Assembly (NCBI GenBank): GCA_017410195.1
Contig: JAFQRF010000040.1
Span: 1-53,141 of the forward strand
Direction: 5' to 3'
Origin: Clostridia bacterium
GTDB lineage: Bacteria > Bacillota > Clostridia > Oscillospirales > Acutalibacteraceae
Length of the DNA: 53,141 nt
This document shows positions 33,434 through 42,478 of this stretch, piece after piece. How positions within the stretch are numbered: the stretch's first letter is position 1; every line of letters starts with the position of its first letter. The position numbers and the translations under genes are program-made. Below the pieces are notes generated by a model that worked only from the letters and a program-made list of their open reading frames with translations, made no database searches and was not told the DNA's origin.

Positions 33434-33706
33434 TTGATTAAAGGAGTCAACAGACAGGTTGTGGAAATAACGCAGACCCAGTGCGAATATTTTGAGAGGG
33501 TTCTGTTTTTTATAAAGCCGGAATATTCCGCCGTCAGCGAGGGTGATCTTAAAGAAAGAGCGACGATTATTGCTCAGAGCGCGGGAATGCCGCCTGCCGC
33601 AAGGCTGAAGAAAAACAGGGTGAAGCTTGCGCTGAGCATGAGTGCAGCCGCATGTGCAGGTGCGGTTGTGAGCGGAACGGTTTTTCTTGTAACGTCATTT
33701 CTTTAA
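33434..33706 (+). CDS. Small conserved-looking protein with C-terminal membrane segment (90 aa)
   Basis: Not recognised with confidence. The soluble N-terminal part (LIKGVNRQVVEITQ, YFERVLFFIKPEYSAVSEGDL) is followed by a basic stretch and a single C-terminal hydrophobic helix (LALSMSAAACAGAVVSGTVFLV), so it is probably tail-anchored. I prefer a TTG start at 33434, preceded by AAGGGG at 9 nt; the in-frame ATG at 33359 has no ribosome binding site and would add 25 Lys/Asn-rich residues. Its 3' end overlaps that of the convergent endonuclease III gene by 12 bp. Function unknown. Confidence 0.65.
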   Translation: MIKGVNRQVVEITQTQCEYFERVLFFIKPEYSAVSEGDLKERATIIAQSAGMPPAARLKKNRVKLALSMSAAACAGAVVSGTVFLVTSFL

Positions 33707-34327
33707 AGAGTATCTGCAGAATGAATTCATAACACATTCGTTGCATTTCGGTCTGCCCGAAATGCAGGTATCTCTGCCGTGGAGAACGCAGCGGTGGCAG
33801 AAATCATTGCTTTCCTCGGGAGGAAGAAGCTCACGAAGTTTCATTTCCACTTTATACGGGTCTTTTGTTGACACAAGCCCGAGAAGGTTGGAAATTCTTA
33901 TTAAGTGTGTATCGGCAACAACGGCAGGCTTGCCGTAAACATCGCCCATGATGAGGTTTGCGGTTTTTCTGCCTACTCCCGGCAGACTCGTCAAATCGTC
34001 AATGTTGTCGGGTACGTTTCCGCCGAAATCCGATATCATTTTTTTGCTCATTTCAACGATATCCTTAGCCTTTGCCCTGAAAAATCCGCAGGAATGAATG
34101 ATTTCTTCAACATCCGCAACATCAGCTGAGGCGAAATCTTCAACGGTTTTATATTTTTCAAAAAGAGCGGGAGTAACCAGATTAACCCTTGCATCTGTGC
34201 ATTGCGCCGAAAGTCGGGTCGCAATAATCAGCTGCAGGGGATTTTCCGCGTTCAGCGAGCAAAGACTGTCGGGATATTTATTTTTCAGCGCATCAACGGC
34301 ACGCAGAGCGATTTCTTTTTCGGTCAT
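33695..34327 (-). CDS. nth: Endonuclease III (210 aa)
   Basis: DNA glycosylase/AP lyase for oxidised pyrimidines. The HhH motif LTSLPGVGRKTANLI carries the catalytic Lys, VVADTHLIRI the catalytic Asp, and the C-terminal CISGRPKCNECVMNSFC follows the Cys pattern of the 4Fe-4S cluster. Length is normal. Its stop overlaps the convergent 33434 gene. Together with the nearby OGG gene it forms a small base-excision repair neighbourhood. Confidence 0.97.
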   Translation of the reverse strand: MTEKEIALRAVDALKNKYPDSLCSLNAENPLQLIIATRLSAQCTDARVNLVTPALFEKYKTVEDFASADVADVEEIIHSCGFFRAKAKDIVEMSKKMISDFGGNVPDNIDDLTSLPGVGRKTANLIMGDVYGKPAVVADTHLIRISNLLGLVSTKDPYKVEMKLRELLPPEESNDFCHRCVLHGRDTCISGRPKCNECVMNSFCRYSLKK

Positions 34328-34446
34328 AATGTCAGCTCCTCAAAACGGATTTACAGCTTCAATTATACAATATAATAAAAGGATTTTAAAGACACTTTTT
34401 AAATTAAATATGAATTTTTGGCACTTACAAATAAAAACAGTTGATT

Positions 34447-34474
34447 TTGAAACAGGTTTATGATAACATATACT
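34447..34474 (+). promoter_or_regulatory. Sigma-A promoter of the propeller lipoprotein
   Basis: TTGAAA (34447-34452), 16-bp spacer, TATACT (34469-34474), about 31 bp before the start codon. Confidence 0.65.
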
Positions 34475-34505
34475 TACTTATTAAATAAAATAGGAGGATT
34501 ACCCC

Positions 34506-36620
34506 ATGAAAAAGAAATTCACAGGCAGTCTGTGTGTGCTGATGTGTGCTGTGCTTGTTCTTTCGATGTTTGCAGCTTGCAGCATCAAGGATAAGAACGG
34601 TGATATCACGGTTCCCTCAACACTTACCCCCGATGATACATGGACTCCCGGTGTAGATACTGACTATGTTTATGAATCGATAACAATCAGCAAGGTTGAG
34701 CTTGTTGACCTTGTTAAGGAAGCACTTGGCGACGAAATCAGCGATGACTGGAACGGCGATCTAAATACTCTTACTCCCGAACAGCTTGAAAAGGTTGAGG
34801 AGCATGCCGCAAACGAAGGTCTTAAAGTTGAAACTGACAGCAGCGGCAATACAGTCATTAAGAAGAATGAAATTGTTACGACTGAAGCTTCTCAGGACGA
34901 AATTAATCAGCTCATGACAAAGGCTTCCGTTAAGGATCCGAGCAACATTTCCGATGAAGAATATGAAAGACTTTCTCAGGTTGCTCAGAGCGAAGGTCTT
35001 ATCATTGCAACAAGACCTCCCGCTACAAACAACAATTCGGACAACGAGCCTGATGAAGAAAAAACAACCAAGCGCAACGATATTGTTATCGTAAAGCCGG
35101 TTACAACCATTAAGGCAGTAAATACTACAAAGGCTCCCGCGGCAACTCAGAACAACGTTAAAACAACGAAGGCTCAGACCACAAAGGTTACTCCTGTCCT
35201 CACAACAAAGCCGGTTCCCAGAACAACAACCGTTTATAAGCCTGTTCCCATTCCCGGAACGGTTGCTCCCATGGCTCCCATAACAACCGGTATACCCGCT
35301 TCAACAAGAGATTGGACCGTAACTTTCAAGAAGGCAAGCAACGAAGTTTTTGTTGACAATGCGGCAACAAAAGATGGCGGCGTTGTTGCAGTCGGTATTA
35401 CATATGCAAGCGTGTCGGATACCATTGATGACGGCGGCGTTGCATCGGCGCTTATTGCTAAATACAACAAGAACGGAAAGCTCGAATGGAGCAAGATTAT
35501 CGGCAGCACGGCAACAACTCAGTTTGAATCCGTTGCGGTTCTTTCTGACGGTTCAATTGCTGCGGCAGGCTTTACAATCGCAAGCGACCTTGAAGGTGCA
35601 GGCGAATATAAGTGTCCCGGAACAACAGAGGGCATTGTTGCAAGATTCAATTCAAAGGGCGAGCTTCTCGGCAACATAAAGATTTACGGCGGCAGCTCTG
35701 ATGATATGATTTATGCAATTACTGCATCACCTGACGGCGGATATTTCATAGGCGGCAAGTCGGAATCCGTTGACGGTGACATGGACGGACTCAACACTCC
35801 CAATGCCCGTAAGTGTTTTGTTTACAAGTGCAATGCGGACGGTTCAATTGCATGGCGTTCGGTTCTCAATTCAACAAAGGGTCTTGCGGTTCACGATATC
35901 GCAGTCAACAATGCAGGCTGCGTTTATGCAGCGGTAGAATGCGTAGGCGTTGCTTATTACGGCGACAAGATGATTGTTGACTCTGACCAGAGCGTTTCAA
36001 AGAGCACCATTGTTCTCAAGCTCACTTCAACAGGTAATCTTGAATGGTCCAAAACAATCTACGGCACCGGCATGACCGCTCTTCACGCAATTGAAATCTC
36101 AACAGACGGCGGCTGTGTTGTTGCAGGTCAGTATACCTCAGGTAAAAAAGGTAACACAACAGGTACTTTTGCCGGCATTCATAACGGCGGCGATCCCGGA
36201 ACATCGGACGGTATGCTTGTAAAGCTCAATCCCAACGGTGAAAACGGTGAAGGTGTTATCGGCTGGACTTGTCCTCTCAGAGGCTTCGAAAGAGAAATGA
36301 TTACCGGCATTGTAAAGATTGACGGCGGTTTTGCAGTTTCGGGTTACACGAACTCAACCAACAGAGATTTCGACATGATGCCCGGTACAGGCGATTACGA
36401 TGCATTTGTTTACATCATAACAGACCTTGCTGCAACCAGAGATATTTATATCTTCAACGGTTCGGATGCAGATAACGCAAGAGCAGTCTGCACAAACGGA
36501 AACTCAATCTTTGTTGCAGGTTCAACAAATTCGGGCGATGCTGCTTTTGCTGAATGCGATGCAAAGGGTACAAGTGATTCGGCAGTCGGATTTGTAGGAT
36601 GTCTCACTTTTAACGATTAA
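34506..36620 (+). CDS. Lipoprotein with Thr-rich stalk and beta-propeller (704 aa)
   Basis: Lipid-anchored surface protein. The signal peptide ends in a lipobox LSMFAACS with the acylated Cys at about residue 26. Two related acidic helical segments follow (TPEQLEKVEEHAANEGLKVET and ISDEEYERLSQVAQSEGLII), each about 25 residues. A Thr/Lys/Pro-rich stalk (about 165-265) leads into a C-terminal propeller of about 430 residues with repeats of the DGGYFIGGKSESVDGDMDG type. The propeller is paralogous to that of the 3192-5675 protein. GGAGG precedes the ATG. A sensory, binding or glycan-related role is possible, but no catalytic motif is seen. Confidence 0.87.
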   Translation: MKKKFTGSLCVLMCAVLVLSMFAACSIKDKNGDITVPSTLTPDDTWTPGVDTDYVYESITISKVELVDLVKEALGDEISDDWNGDLNTLTPEQLEKVEEHAANEGLKVETDSSGNTVIKKNEIVTTEASQDEINQLMTKASVKDPSNISDEEYERLSQVAQSEGLIIATRPPATNNNSDNEPDEEKTTKRNDIVIVKPVTTIKAVNTTKAPAATQNNVKTTKAQTTKVTPVLTTKPVPRTTTVYKPVPIPGTVAPMAPITTGIPASTRDWTVTFKKASNEVFVDNAATKDGGVVAVGITYASVSDTIDDGGVASALIAKYNKNGKLEWSKIIGSTATTQFESVAVLSDGSIAAAGFTIASDLEGAGEYKCPGTTEGIVARFNSKGELLGNIKIYGGSSDDMIYAITASPDGGYFIGGKSESVDGDMDGLNTPNARKCFVYKCNADGSIAWRSVLNSTKGLAVHDIAVNNAGCVYAAVECVGVAYYGDKMIVDSDQSVSKSTIVLKLTSTGNLEWSKTIYGTGMTALHAIEISTDGGCVVAGQYTSGKKGNTTGTFAGIHNGGDPGTSDGMLVKLNPNGENGEGVIGWTCPLRGFEREMITGIVKIDGGFAVSGYTNSTNRDFDMMPGTGDYDAFVYIITDLAATRDIYIFNGSDADNARAVCTNGNSIFVAGSTNSGDAAFAECDAKGTSDSAVGFVGCLTFND

Positions 36621-36640
36621 TATAATATTCAATAATAAGT

Positions 36641-36670
36641 ATCCCCCGGTACACTGAGTGACCGGGGGAT
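36641..36670. terminator. Bidirectional terminator between convergent genes
   Basis: Perfect 10-bp stem ATCCCCCGGT (36641-36650) / ACCGGGGGAT (36661-36670), 10-nt loop. Confidence 0.85.
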
Positions 36671-36684
36671 ATCTGCATTTAAGC

Positions 36685-39600
36685 TTATTCGGTTCTGAGA
36701 GCAACAACGGGGTCTTTTCTTGAAGCGATTTTTGCGGGGATAAGACCTGAGATGAACGTAAGTGTCATGCTGATAATAACAAGTGCAATTGCTCCGTTTG
36801 TGGGAAGCTGTGCAATGTTGGGAAGCTTTGTGAAATGCTCGATGAGGGCGTTGATGGGAATTATCATCAGCAATGTTGAGCCGATGCCTATTGCGCCCGA
36901 AACAAAGCCGACAATGAGCGTTTCTGCGTTGAATACTCTCGAAATATCTCTCTTTGATGCGCCGATAGCTCTGAGAATACCGATTTCCTTCGTTCTTTCA
37001 AGAACAGAAATATAGGTGATAATGCCAATCATAATCGATGAAACAACGAGTGAAATTGCAACAAATGCGATAAGAACATATGAGATGATGTTGATTATCG
37101 TTGTTACGGAAGAAAGAAGGAGTCCGATATAATCGGTGTATTTGATTGCGCTGTCAGCGTTGCCTGCCTCTTCCTTTGAAGTGTTATATTTTTCAATTTC
37201 ATCGGAAATAAGGTCTTTTGACTCGAAATCGATGGGATAAATATAGATTGACTGGGGTGTGTTGAGGTCTGCAACTCCGAGAAGCGCAAGAGCCTCTTCA
37301 TAGCTTGCTGCAAGCGGCTCAGGCTCCGGCTCAGGTTCGGGTTCCGGCTCGGGAACAACCTCTGCAGGAACATCTGAGGGATTTTCTTCTCCGCCTTCGG
37401 CAGGTTTTTCGGGAGAGGGGTCTTCGCCGCTGTCACCGCCCTCGGGAGGAGTAGCGGGACCGTATTCACCGCTCATGATTGCCGAAAGCATCTTGAGCTT
37501 GGTGGTCTTATCCATCATCTGGAGGAAGGATAATGCCTGGCTGCCGCTTACCTGACCCATTCCCTCAATTTCCTGACCTGCAAGCATTTCGTCAAGATAG
37601 CCGACAAGCTCATTCCTTTCGCTGATTGAAAGCATGGGCTTGAGCATAAGCTCAACGGTACGCTTCATTTTTTCAGCTTCTTCACCGCTGTAGGTGCTGT
37701 CAATCGAAGCGTAAATTTCTTCTTCCGAAACCTCGGGGAACTGGCTGAAATCGGGCATACCCGTTGCTGTTGCCATCGGCTTGGCTGTGGGCTTGTTTTC
37801 ATCCGTAAGCTTCATTGAGCTTGCCTTAGGTGTATCCGAAATAGGAGTAAACTCAGATGTATTTATCTGCGGGTCAAGCGAAACGTCCGAAGCCGCAGGG
37901 GTTGTCGAAGGATTACTGTTGACGGGAACTCTGTCCTCTTTGTTGAAGGCGATGCCCGTAAATACATCGGTTTTAGGGTCTGCCTTCTGCTGCTTTACGA
38001 TTTCACATTCGTTAGTTGCGTTGATGATGTGTTCGGTGAGTGCAGTTGTGTAGCCGATTGCACCCGTTGCGGTGACCATAAGGGAATCATCCGCAGGTCT
38101 TACAATACCGACAACCTTGATTTCCTCACCGTTTTCAACAAGGCTCTTTACATATGCCTCGTCACCGCGCATGTCATCCCAAGTTTTTGTTTCTTCGTTA
38201 TAGCTGAAATAATCGGGTTCGAGAACGATTTTGAAGGTCTTGCTGAGGATTTCATCATATTCGATTTCAAAGGTCTTTGCCTGAATTTCTTCGCCGTTCT
38301 GCATGGACATGAATGCCTGCATCATCTCTTCCTGAGTTGTCAGACCGAGACCTTGAATGGCGATATCGCTGATTTCGTTGTTTTTGTCGATGATGAGAAC
38401 AACTTCGTTATATGCTGTCGGCCAGCTTCCCTTGACAAGCTCATACTGGTCATTGAGAAGCATCTGATTGTCAATAAGCTCCTGCCATGAGTTCATATAT
38501 TTTTCCATGCTTGCCATCATGGAGGTATCAATCTGCATTCCGCCGGTATTGATACTGCCCATCATTGATTCCATAATCGAAATCATGGGACTGGGATATA
38601 CCTGATTGATTCCGTTTGCAACATCGGAAGCAAAGATATTGAGCTTTCCGCCGTAGGTATACTGAATGCTGCTTGCATGGTCGTCTATCGTGCATGCTTC
38701 GCTTTCAAGATATTCCTTGAAGGATTTGAGGTCATTCTGCCAGATTTCGGAGGAGAAGGACTCCATCATGCTCGAAGCCATGGAGTTGGAATAAACCTTG
38801 TCACGTCCGTGCGTTATTTCTCCCGAAACCGTTGCACTCATGCTGCCCATCATGGCATTCATATCCATTGCCGTTTTCTCAATCATAACGGGATATGAGG
38901 TTAATGTTTCCTGCTGAACGGAATCAATATATGCCTGGAAACCGCTTGAAAGTGCAAGGATAAGAGCGATGCCGATAATGCCGATGCTTCCTGCAAAAGA
39001 GGTCAGGAATGTACGCATCTTTTTTGTCATAAGATTATTAAGAGAGAGCGAAAGCGCCGTAAAGAAGGACATTGAAGGCTTCTTATGCTTTTTCGCTTCT
39101 TTCTTTTCTGTTTTCTTTTCCGCTCTTGATTTCTGCTGCTTTTCAACATCCTCTGTTGTGTAAGGATTGGTGTCGTCAACAATGTTGCCGTCAACAAGGC
39201 GGATGATTCTTGTTGAATATTCATCGGCAAGCTCGGGATTATGCGTAACCATAACAACGAGCTTTTCTTTGGAAATCTCCTTGAGCAGTTCCATTATCTG
39301 AACGCTGGTTTCCGAGTCAAGCGCACCCGTCGGTTCGTCGGCAAGAAGAATTTCAGGATTGTTAACGAGAGCTCTCGCAATCGCAACTCTCTGCATCTGA
39401 CCGCCCGACATCTGGTTGGGTTTCTTGTTGAGCTGGTCACCCAGACCGACCTTTTCAAGAGCATCTTTTGCTCTCTGTTTTCTTTCGCTCTTTGAAACAC
39501 CCGAAAGAGTGAGCGCAAGCTCAACGTTTGAAAGAACGCTTTGGTGCGGAATCAGATTATAGTTCTGGAAAACAAAGCCGACGGAGTGGTTACGGTAGCC

Positions 39601-39834
39601 ATCCCAATCGCCGTCCTTGAAATCCTTTGTGGACTTACCTTCGATAATAAGGTCGCCCGATGTATACTGGTCAAGACCGCCGATAATGTTGAGCAGAGTA
39701 GTTTTACCGCAGCCCGAATGACCGAGAATTGAAACAAATTCGTTCCGGCGGAATTCAATGTTTATACCCTTGAGGGCAACAACCTTTGTATCCCCCGTAG
39801 GGTATTCTTTGACGATATTTTTCAGTTTCAGCAT
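36685..39834 (-). CDS. MacB/FtsX-type ABC transporter, ATPase and permease fused (1049 aa)
   Basis: The N-terminal ATPase (1-230) has Walker A GHSGCGKTTLLN, signature MSGGQMQRVAIARAL and Walker B ILLADEPTGALD, and is of the MacB/LolD class. A charged Lys-rich linker leads to TM1 (FLTSFAGSIGIIGIALILAL). A very large extracytoplasmic region of about 570 residues follows, with Met-rich segments and a Glu-Pro run (EPEPEPEPEPEP) before the three C-terminal FtsX-type membrane segments. Such transporters export peptides, lipids or antibiotics, or act mechanically on envelope targets. Start Met at 39834 follows AGAGG; the in-frame ATG at 39852 is upstream of that site. It diverges from a TetR gene with palindromes between them, so repression by that regulator is likely. 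Confidence 0.92.
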   Translation of the reverse strand: MLKLKNIVKEYPTGDTKVVALKGINIEFRRNEFVSILGHSGCGKTTLLNIIGGLDQYTSGDLIIEGKSTKDFKDGDWDGYRNHSVGFVFQNYNLIPHQSVLSNVELALTLSGVSKSERKQRAKDALEKVGLGDQLNKKPNQMSGGQMQRVAIARALVNNPEILLADEPTGALDSETSVQIMELLKEISKEKLVVMVTHNPELADEYSTRIIRLVDGNIVDDTNPYTTEDVEKQQKSRAEKKTEKKEAKKHKKPSMSFFTALSLSLNNLMTKKMRTFLTSFAGSIGIIGIALILALSSGFQAYIDSVQQETLTSYPVMIEKTAMDMNAMMGSMSATVSGEITHGRDKVYSNSMASSMMESFSSEIWQNDLKSFKEYLESEACTIDDHASSIQYTYGGKLNIFASDVANGINQVYPSPMISIMESMMGSINTGGMQIDTSMMASMEKYMNSWQELIDNQMLLNDQYELVKGSWPTAYNEVVLIIDKNNEISDIAIQGLGLTTQEEMMQAFMSMQNGEEIQAKTFEIEYDEILSKTFKIVLEPDYFSYNEETKTWDDMRGDEAYVKSLVENGEEIKVVGIVRPADDSLMVTATGAIGYTTALTEHIINATNECEIVKQQKADPKTDVFTGIAFNKEDRVPVNSNPSTTPAASDVSLDPQINTSEFTPISDTPKASSMKLTDENKPTAKPMATATGMPDFSQFPEVSEEEIYASIDSTYSGEEAEKMKRTVELMLKPMLSISERNELVGYLDEMLAGQEIEGMGQVSGSQALSFLQMMDKTTKLKMLSAIMSGEYGPATPPEGGDSGEDPSPEKPAEGGEENPSDVPAEVVPEPEPEPEPEPEPLAASYEEALALLGVADLNTPQSIYIYPIDFESKDLISDEIEKYNTSKEEAGNADSAIKYTDYIGLLLSSVTTIINIISYVLIAFVAISLVVSSIMIGIITYISVLERTKEIGILRAIGASKRDISRVFNAETLIVGFVSGAIGIGSTLLMIIPINALIEHFTKLPNIAQLPTNGAIALVIISMTLTFISGLIPAKIASRKDPVVALRTE

Positions 39835-39865
39835 AAAAATACCTCTTGACAAAGCAAATTTTCGG

Positions 39866-39969
39866 TGTTACACTTGTAACAGTAACGATTGTAACATTAG
39901 TTTATGAATAAATCATCAACAAATAACATTTTATAAGCAGTATGTTACAAAATTGGTTAAAGTGTAACA
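39866..39969. promoter_or_regulatory. Likely TetR operators (TGTTAC...GTAACA palindromes)
   Basis: Site 1 is TGTTACACTTGTAACA (39866-39881), a perfect 6-bp-arm palindrome next to the transporter start, followed by further GTAAC half sites up to 39896. Site 2 has TGTTACA at 39943-39949 and TGTAACA at 39963-39969, just before the TetR gene. Confidence 0.75.
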
Positions 39970-39981
39970 AAGAGGTTAGCG

Positions 39982-40536
39982 ATGGAAAAAGTTAATGAGG
40001 TTAATGTTCTGACCAAGGAGTGTATTGTCACCGCTTTGCTCAGACTTATGGAAACAAACAGCTATCCGAGCATATCGATAACGGATATTACCAACCTTGC
40101 AGGGGTTTCGCGAATGGCGTATTACCGCAACTATAAAAGCAAGGATGATATTCTGATAAACCATCTTACCGACCGTGAAAAGCAGCTTTTAAAGGAGCTT
40201 CACGGCGAAAGCGCAAACGACCTGCGCGGAATGATGATGATAGTTTCCGGATTTTTTCAGGAAAATGCAGACGTTATCAAAGCTGTTTATGATGCGGGTC
40301 TCGGTCACAAGCTGACCGATATGCTCGGTGAAAGAATTTTTAATTATTTCCCCGTTGCGATTGAAGAAAGAGCGGGTAAATATGCCGTTCCTTTTTATGT
40401 CGGTGCGGTTCTTGCTGTGTTCAAACGCTGGTTTGACAATGGGATGGTTGAATCGGTAGAGGAAATTTCGGATATTCTTTGCAGGCTTATCAATGTTGAA
40501 GCGGCAATTAATTTCCTTGTTTTCCCGAAGGTATAA
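39982..40536 (+). CDS. TetR/AcrR family regulator (184 aa)
   Basis: One-component DNA-binding repressor. The N-terminal HTH reads ISITDITNLAGVSRMAYYRNYKSKDDIL (about residues 32-60), and the C-terminal all-helical half resembles the TetR_C 'dhaS-like' type (AVPFYVGAVLAVFKRWFDNGM). It is divergent from the MacB-like transporter with paired TGTTAC/GTAACA palindromes between, so it probably represses both its own gene and the transporter until a ligand, perhaps the exported compound, binds. AGAGG precedes the ATG. Confidence 0.9.
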   Translation: MEKVNEVNVLTKECIVTALLRLMETNSYPSISITDITNLAGVSRMAYYRNYKSKDDILINHLTDREKQLLKELHGESANDLRGMMMIVSGFFQENADVIKAVYDAGLGHKLTDMLGERIFNYFPVAIEERAGKYAVPFYVGAVLAVFKRWFDNGMVESVEEISDILCRLINVEAAINFLVFPKV

Positions 40537-40544
40537 TAAAAATT

Positions 40545-40580
40545 AACGAAGTTCGGAAGATTTTCCGAACTTCGTTGTTT
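40545..40580. terminator. Bidirectional terminator between convergent genes
   Basis: Perfect 14-bp stem AACGAAGTTCGGAA (40545-40558) / TTCCGAACTTCGTT (40563-40576), GATT loop, then TTTT. Confidence 0.93.
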
Positions 40581-40590
40581 TATTTAACGT

Positions 40591-42411
40591 TTAATACCAC
40601 AGAAAGCCGAGGAGGAAAATTCTTATCATCCTTTGCCACCATTCGTATTCTACTGTTATTTCGTATGTAACCTTTTTACCGCAGTTGACGAATACAATAA
40701 CATCGGTTTTGCCTACTTTATGTGCTTTGATTGTTCCGTCGCCTTCGTATGTTACGATATCCTCTTTTGCAACATAGCAGGATTTGAAATCAGACCTTTT
40801 TGCGGCGGGGAGTTCAAGACTGCCTTTGTATCTGACTGTTTTCGTAACGGTTATATCAATTGTCTTAGATGCCGTTTCGCTTGTGAGCATACCTTCTTCA
40901 ACTGCAATTGCCTTGATAATATCAACCCCGGTAACATCTATCGGTTCGGTATACAAGGCGGATTTTCCGACAACGGGGTCCGTGTTGTTGGTAGTGTAGT
41001 AAATTTTTGCGTTAGGAGAGGATGTGATAACTGCTTTTTCAGGATTGGATTTTTCATTTTTTATCAGTTCAATTTTTGGTTTCTCTGTTATTTGTAACAT
41101 TGCTTCAAGTATGTTCATAAAATTGACAATTCCTGCACCATAGTTTTCTGCATCCCAACCCTCAGGGACATATGCGGTGGATTTTATGATTTCTTCGATT
41201 TTTTCAACGGATATTTCTGAATTAAAACTTCTTATTATTGCTACAGCAGATGATACTAATGCTGCAGCGGCAGATGTACCCCCGGTATAGCAAAAACCGC
41301 CATTCAAATCTGTAGTCCAAATGGAGGCATTATCACCCGGTGCGCTTATGTCAACTACAGAACCGTAGTTTGAGCCTTGTGTCTCAGAATCAATCCAGGG
41401 TTTAAGATTTGAATCTACTGATGATACTGTTATAGCAGATGAATAAGATGCTGGGAAATAGTAATTTGCGTTTGAATTATAATTACCTGAACTGACAACA
41501 ACAGTAATGTTGTTGTCTATAGCATTTTTAATCTCGTCTTTAAGAGAAGAAAAATTGGTTAAACTTGTTAAACTAAGATTGATCACATCAGCTCCATCTT
41601 CAACTGCGCACTTTACTTCATTAGCAAGTGTGGTTTTTAATCCATAATCATTACCTGCGAGTTTGTAATAAAAATAGTTATATGATTTAATTTTTACATT
41701 TGAAGGAGTATTTCTTACTATCAAACCACACATTCGTGTGCCATGCCAATACTTGACAGCTTCAGGGCTTGGCGCATTGTCACTTGGTCGATTACCCGTA
41801 AGTATTCTTGATTCATCTGTAAAATAAGAGTGGGATTCTTCAATCCCAGTATCAATAAGAGCAACGATTACCGGGTTAAGTGATACTTGATTGTTCTTCA
41901 GTTCCGATATACATGCGTCTGCTTCTATTCTTTCACTTGCCCAATTGGTTTGCATTTTTTTAACATCATCGCTAATATTTTCAACAACATAATTATTTGT
42001 TGTGATATTGTCACCTGAAATGATTTCATCATATTCAACATACCTAACATAATCCTGACCTAAATAATATTCATATGCATTGTTACAATTATCAACAGAG
42101 TCGTACTGTAAAATATGCCAGTTATTGTAACCTTCAAGTTTATCAACAGCACCACAATAATTTTCTAATTCATTATTGGTGTTTGTTGATACAATTAACC
42201 TGTTTAACTGTATATTATCTATTAAATTTCCAACTTCATCATTTGGAATTGGATCTGAAAAAGCATATTGAAAATTGCTTTCTGAAAAAGTTTTAAGCAT
42301 TTCAGAATACTCTTTGGCAGAAACTTCACTTGATTCTGAAAATGCTATAGGTGAAAAAGCTTCGATAATTATAACCAACACTGTAACTATTGAAAGAACT
42401 TTTTTAGACAT
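40591..42411 (-). CDS. Secreted S8 (subtilisin-like) serine peptidase (606 aa)
   Basis: Exported protease. A signal peptide (about 1-30) and a propeptide-like region precede the catalytic domain (about 170-440). Catalytic residues: Asp in VALIDTGIEESH, His in YWHGTRMCGL, Ser in YTGGTSAAAALVS. After it come a chitobiase/FnIII-type domain (KIYYTTNNTDPVVGKSALYTEPI) and a small Ig-like domain, ending in the aromatic-hydrophobic tail WWQRMIRIFLLGFLWY. There is no LPXTG. The 5' part (roughly 41100-42411) is clearly more AT-rich (25-27% GC in sampled stretches) than the 3' part (about 45%), so the protease and the tail may have different histories. TTGGAG precedes the ATG. Confidence 0.92.
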   Translation of the reverse strand: MSKKVLSIVTVLVIIIEAFSPIAFSESSEVSAKEYSEMLKTFSESNFQYAFSDPIPNDEVGNLIDNIQLNRLIVSTNTNNELENYCGAVDKLEGYNNWHILQYDSVDNCNNAYEYYLGQDYVRYVEYDEIISGDNITTNNYVVENISDDVKKMQTNWASERIEADACISELKNNQVSLNPVIVALIDTGIEESHSYFTDESRILTGNRPSDNAPSPEAVKYWHGTRMCGLIVRNTPSNVKIKSYNYFYYKLAGNDYGLKTTLANEVKCAVEDGADVINLSLTSLTNFSSLKDEIKNAIDNNITVVVSSGNYNSNANYYFPASYSSAITVSSVDSNLKPWIDSETQGSNYGSVVDISAPGDNASIWTTDLNGGFCYTGGTSAAAALVSSAVAIIRSFNSEISVEKIEEIIKSTAYVPEGWDAENYGAGIVNFMNILEAMLQITEKPKIELIKNEKSNPEKAVITSSPNAKIYYTTNNTDPVVGKSALYTEPIDVTGVDIIKAIAVEEGMLTSETASKTIDITVTKTVRYKGSLELPAAKRSDFKSCYVAKEDIVTYEGDGTIKAHKVGKTDVIVFVNCGKKVTYEITVEYEWWQRMIRIFLLGFLWY

Positions 42412-42478
42412 TGTTTTTCTCCAATCTTAATTAGTTGAGTTGGATAATTATGACTGGATATTATTGTAAATTTTAGAA

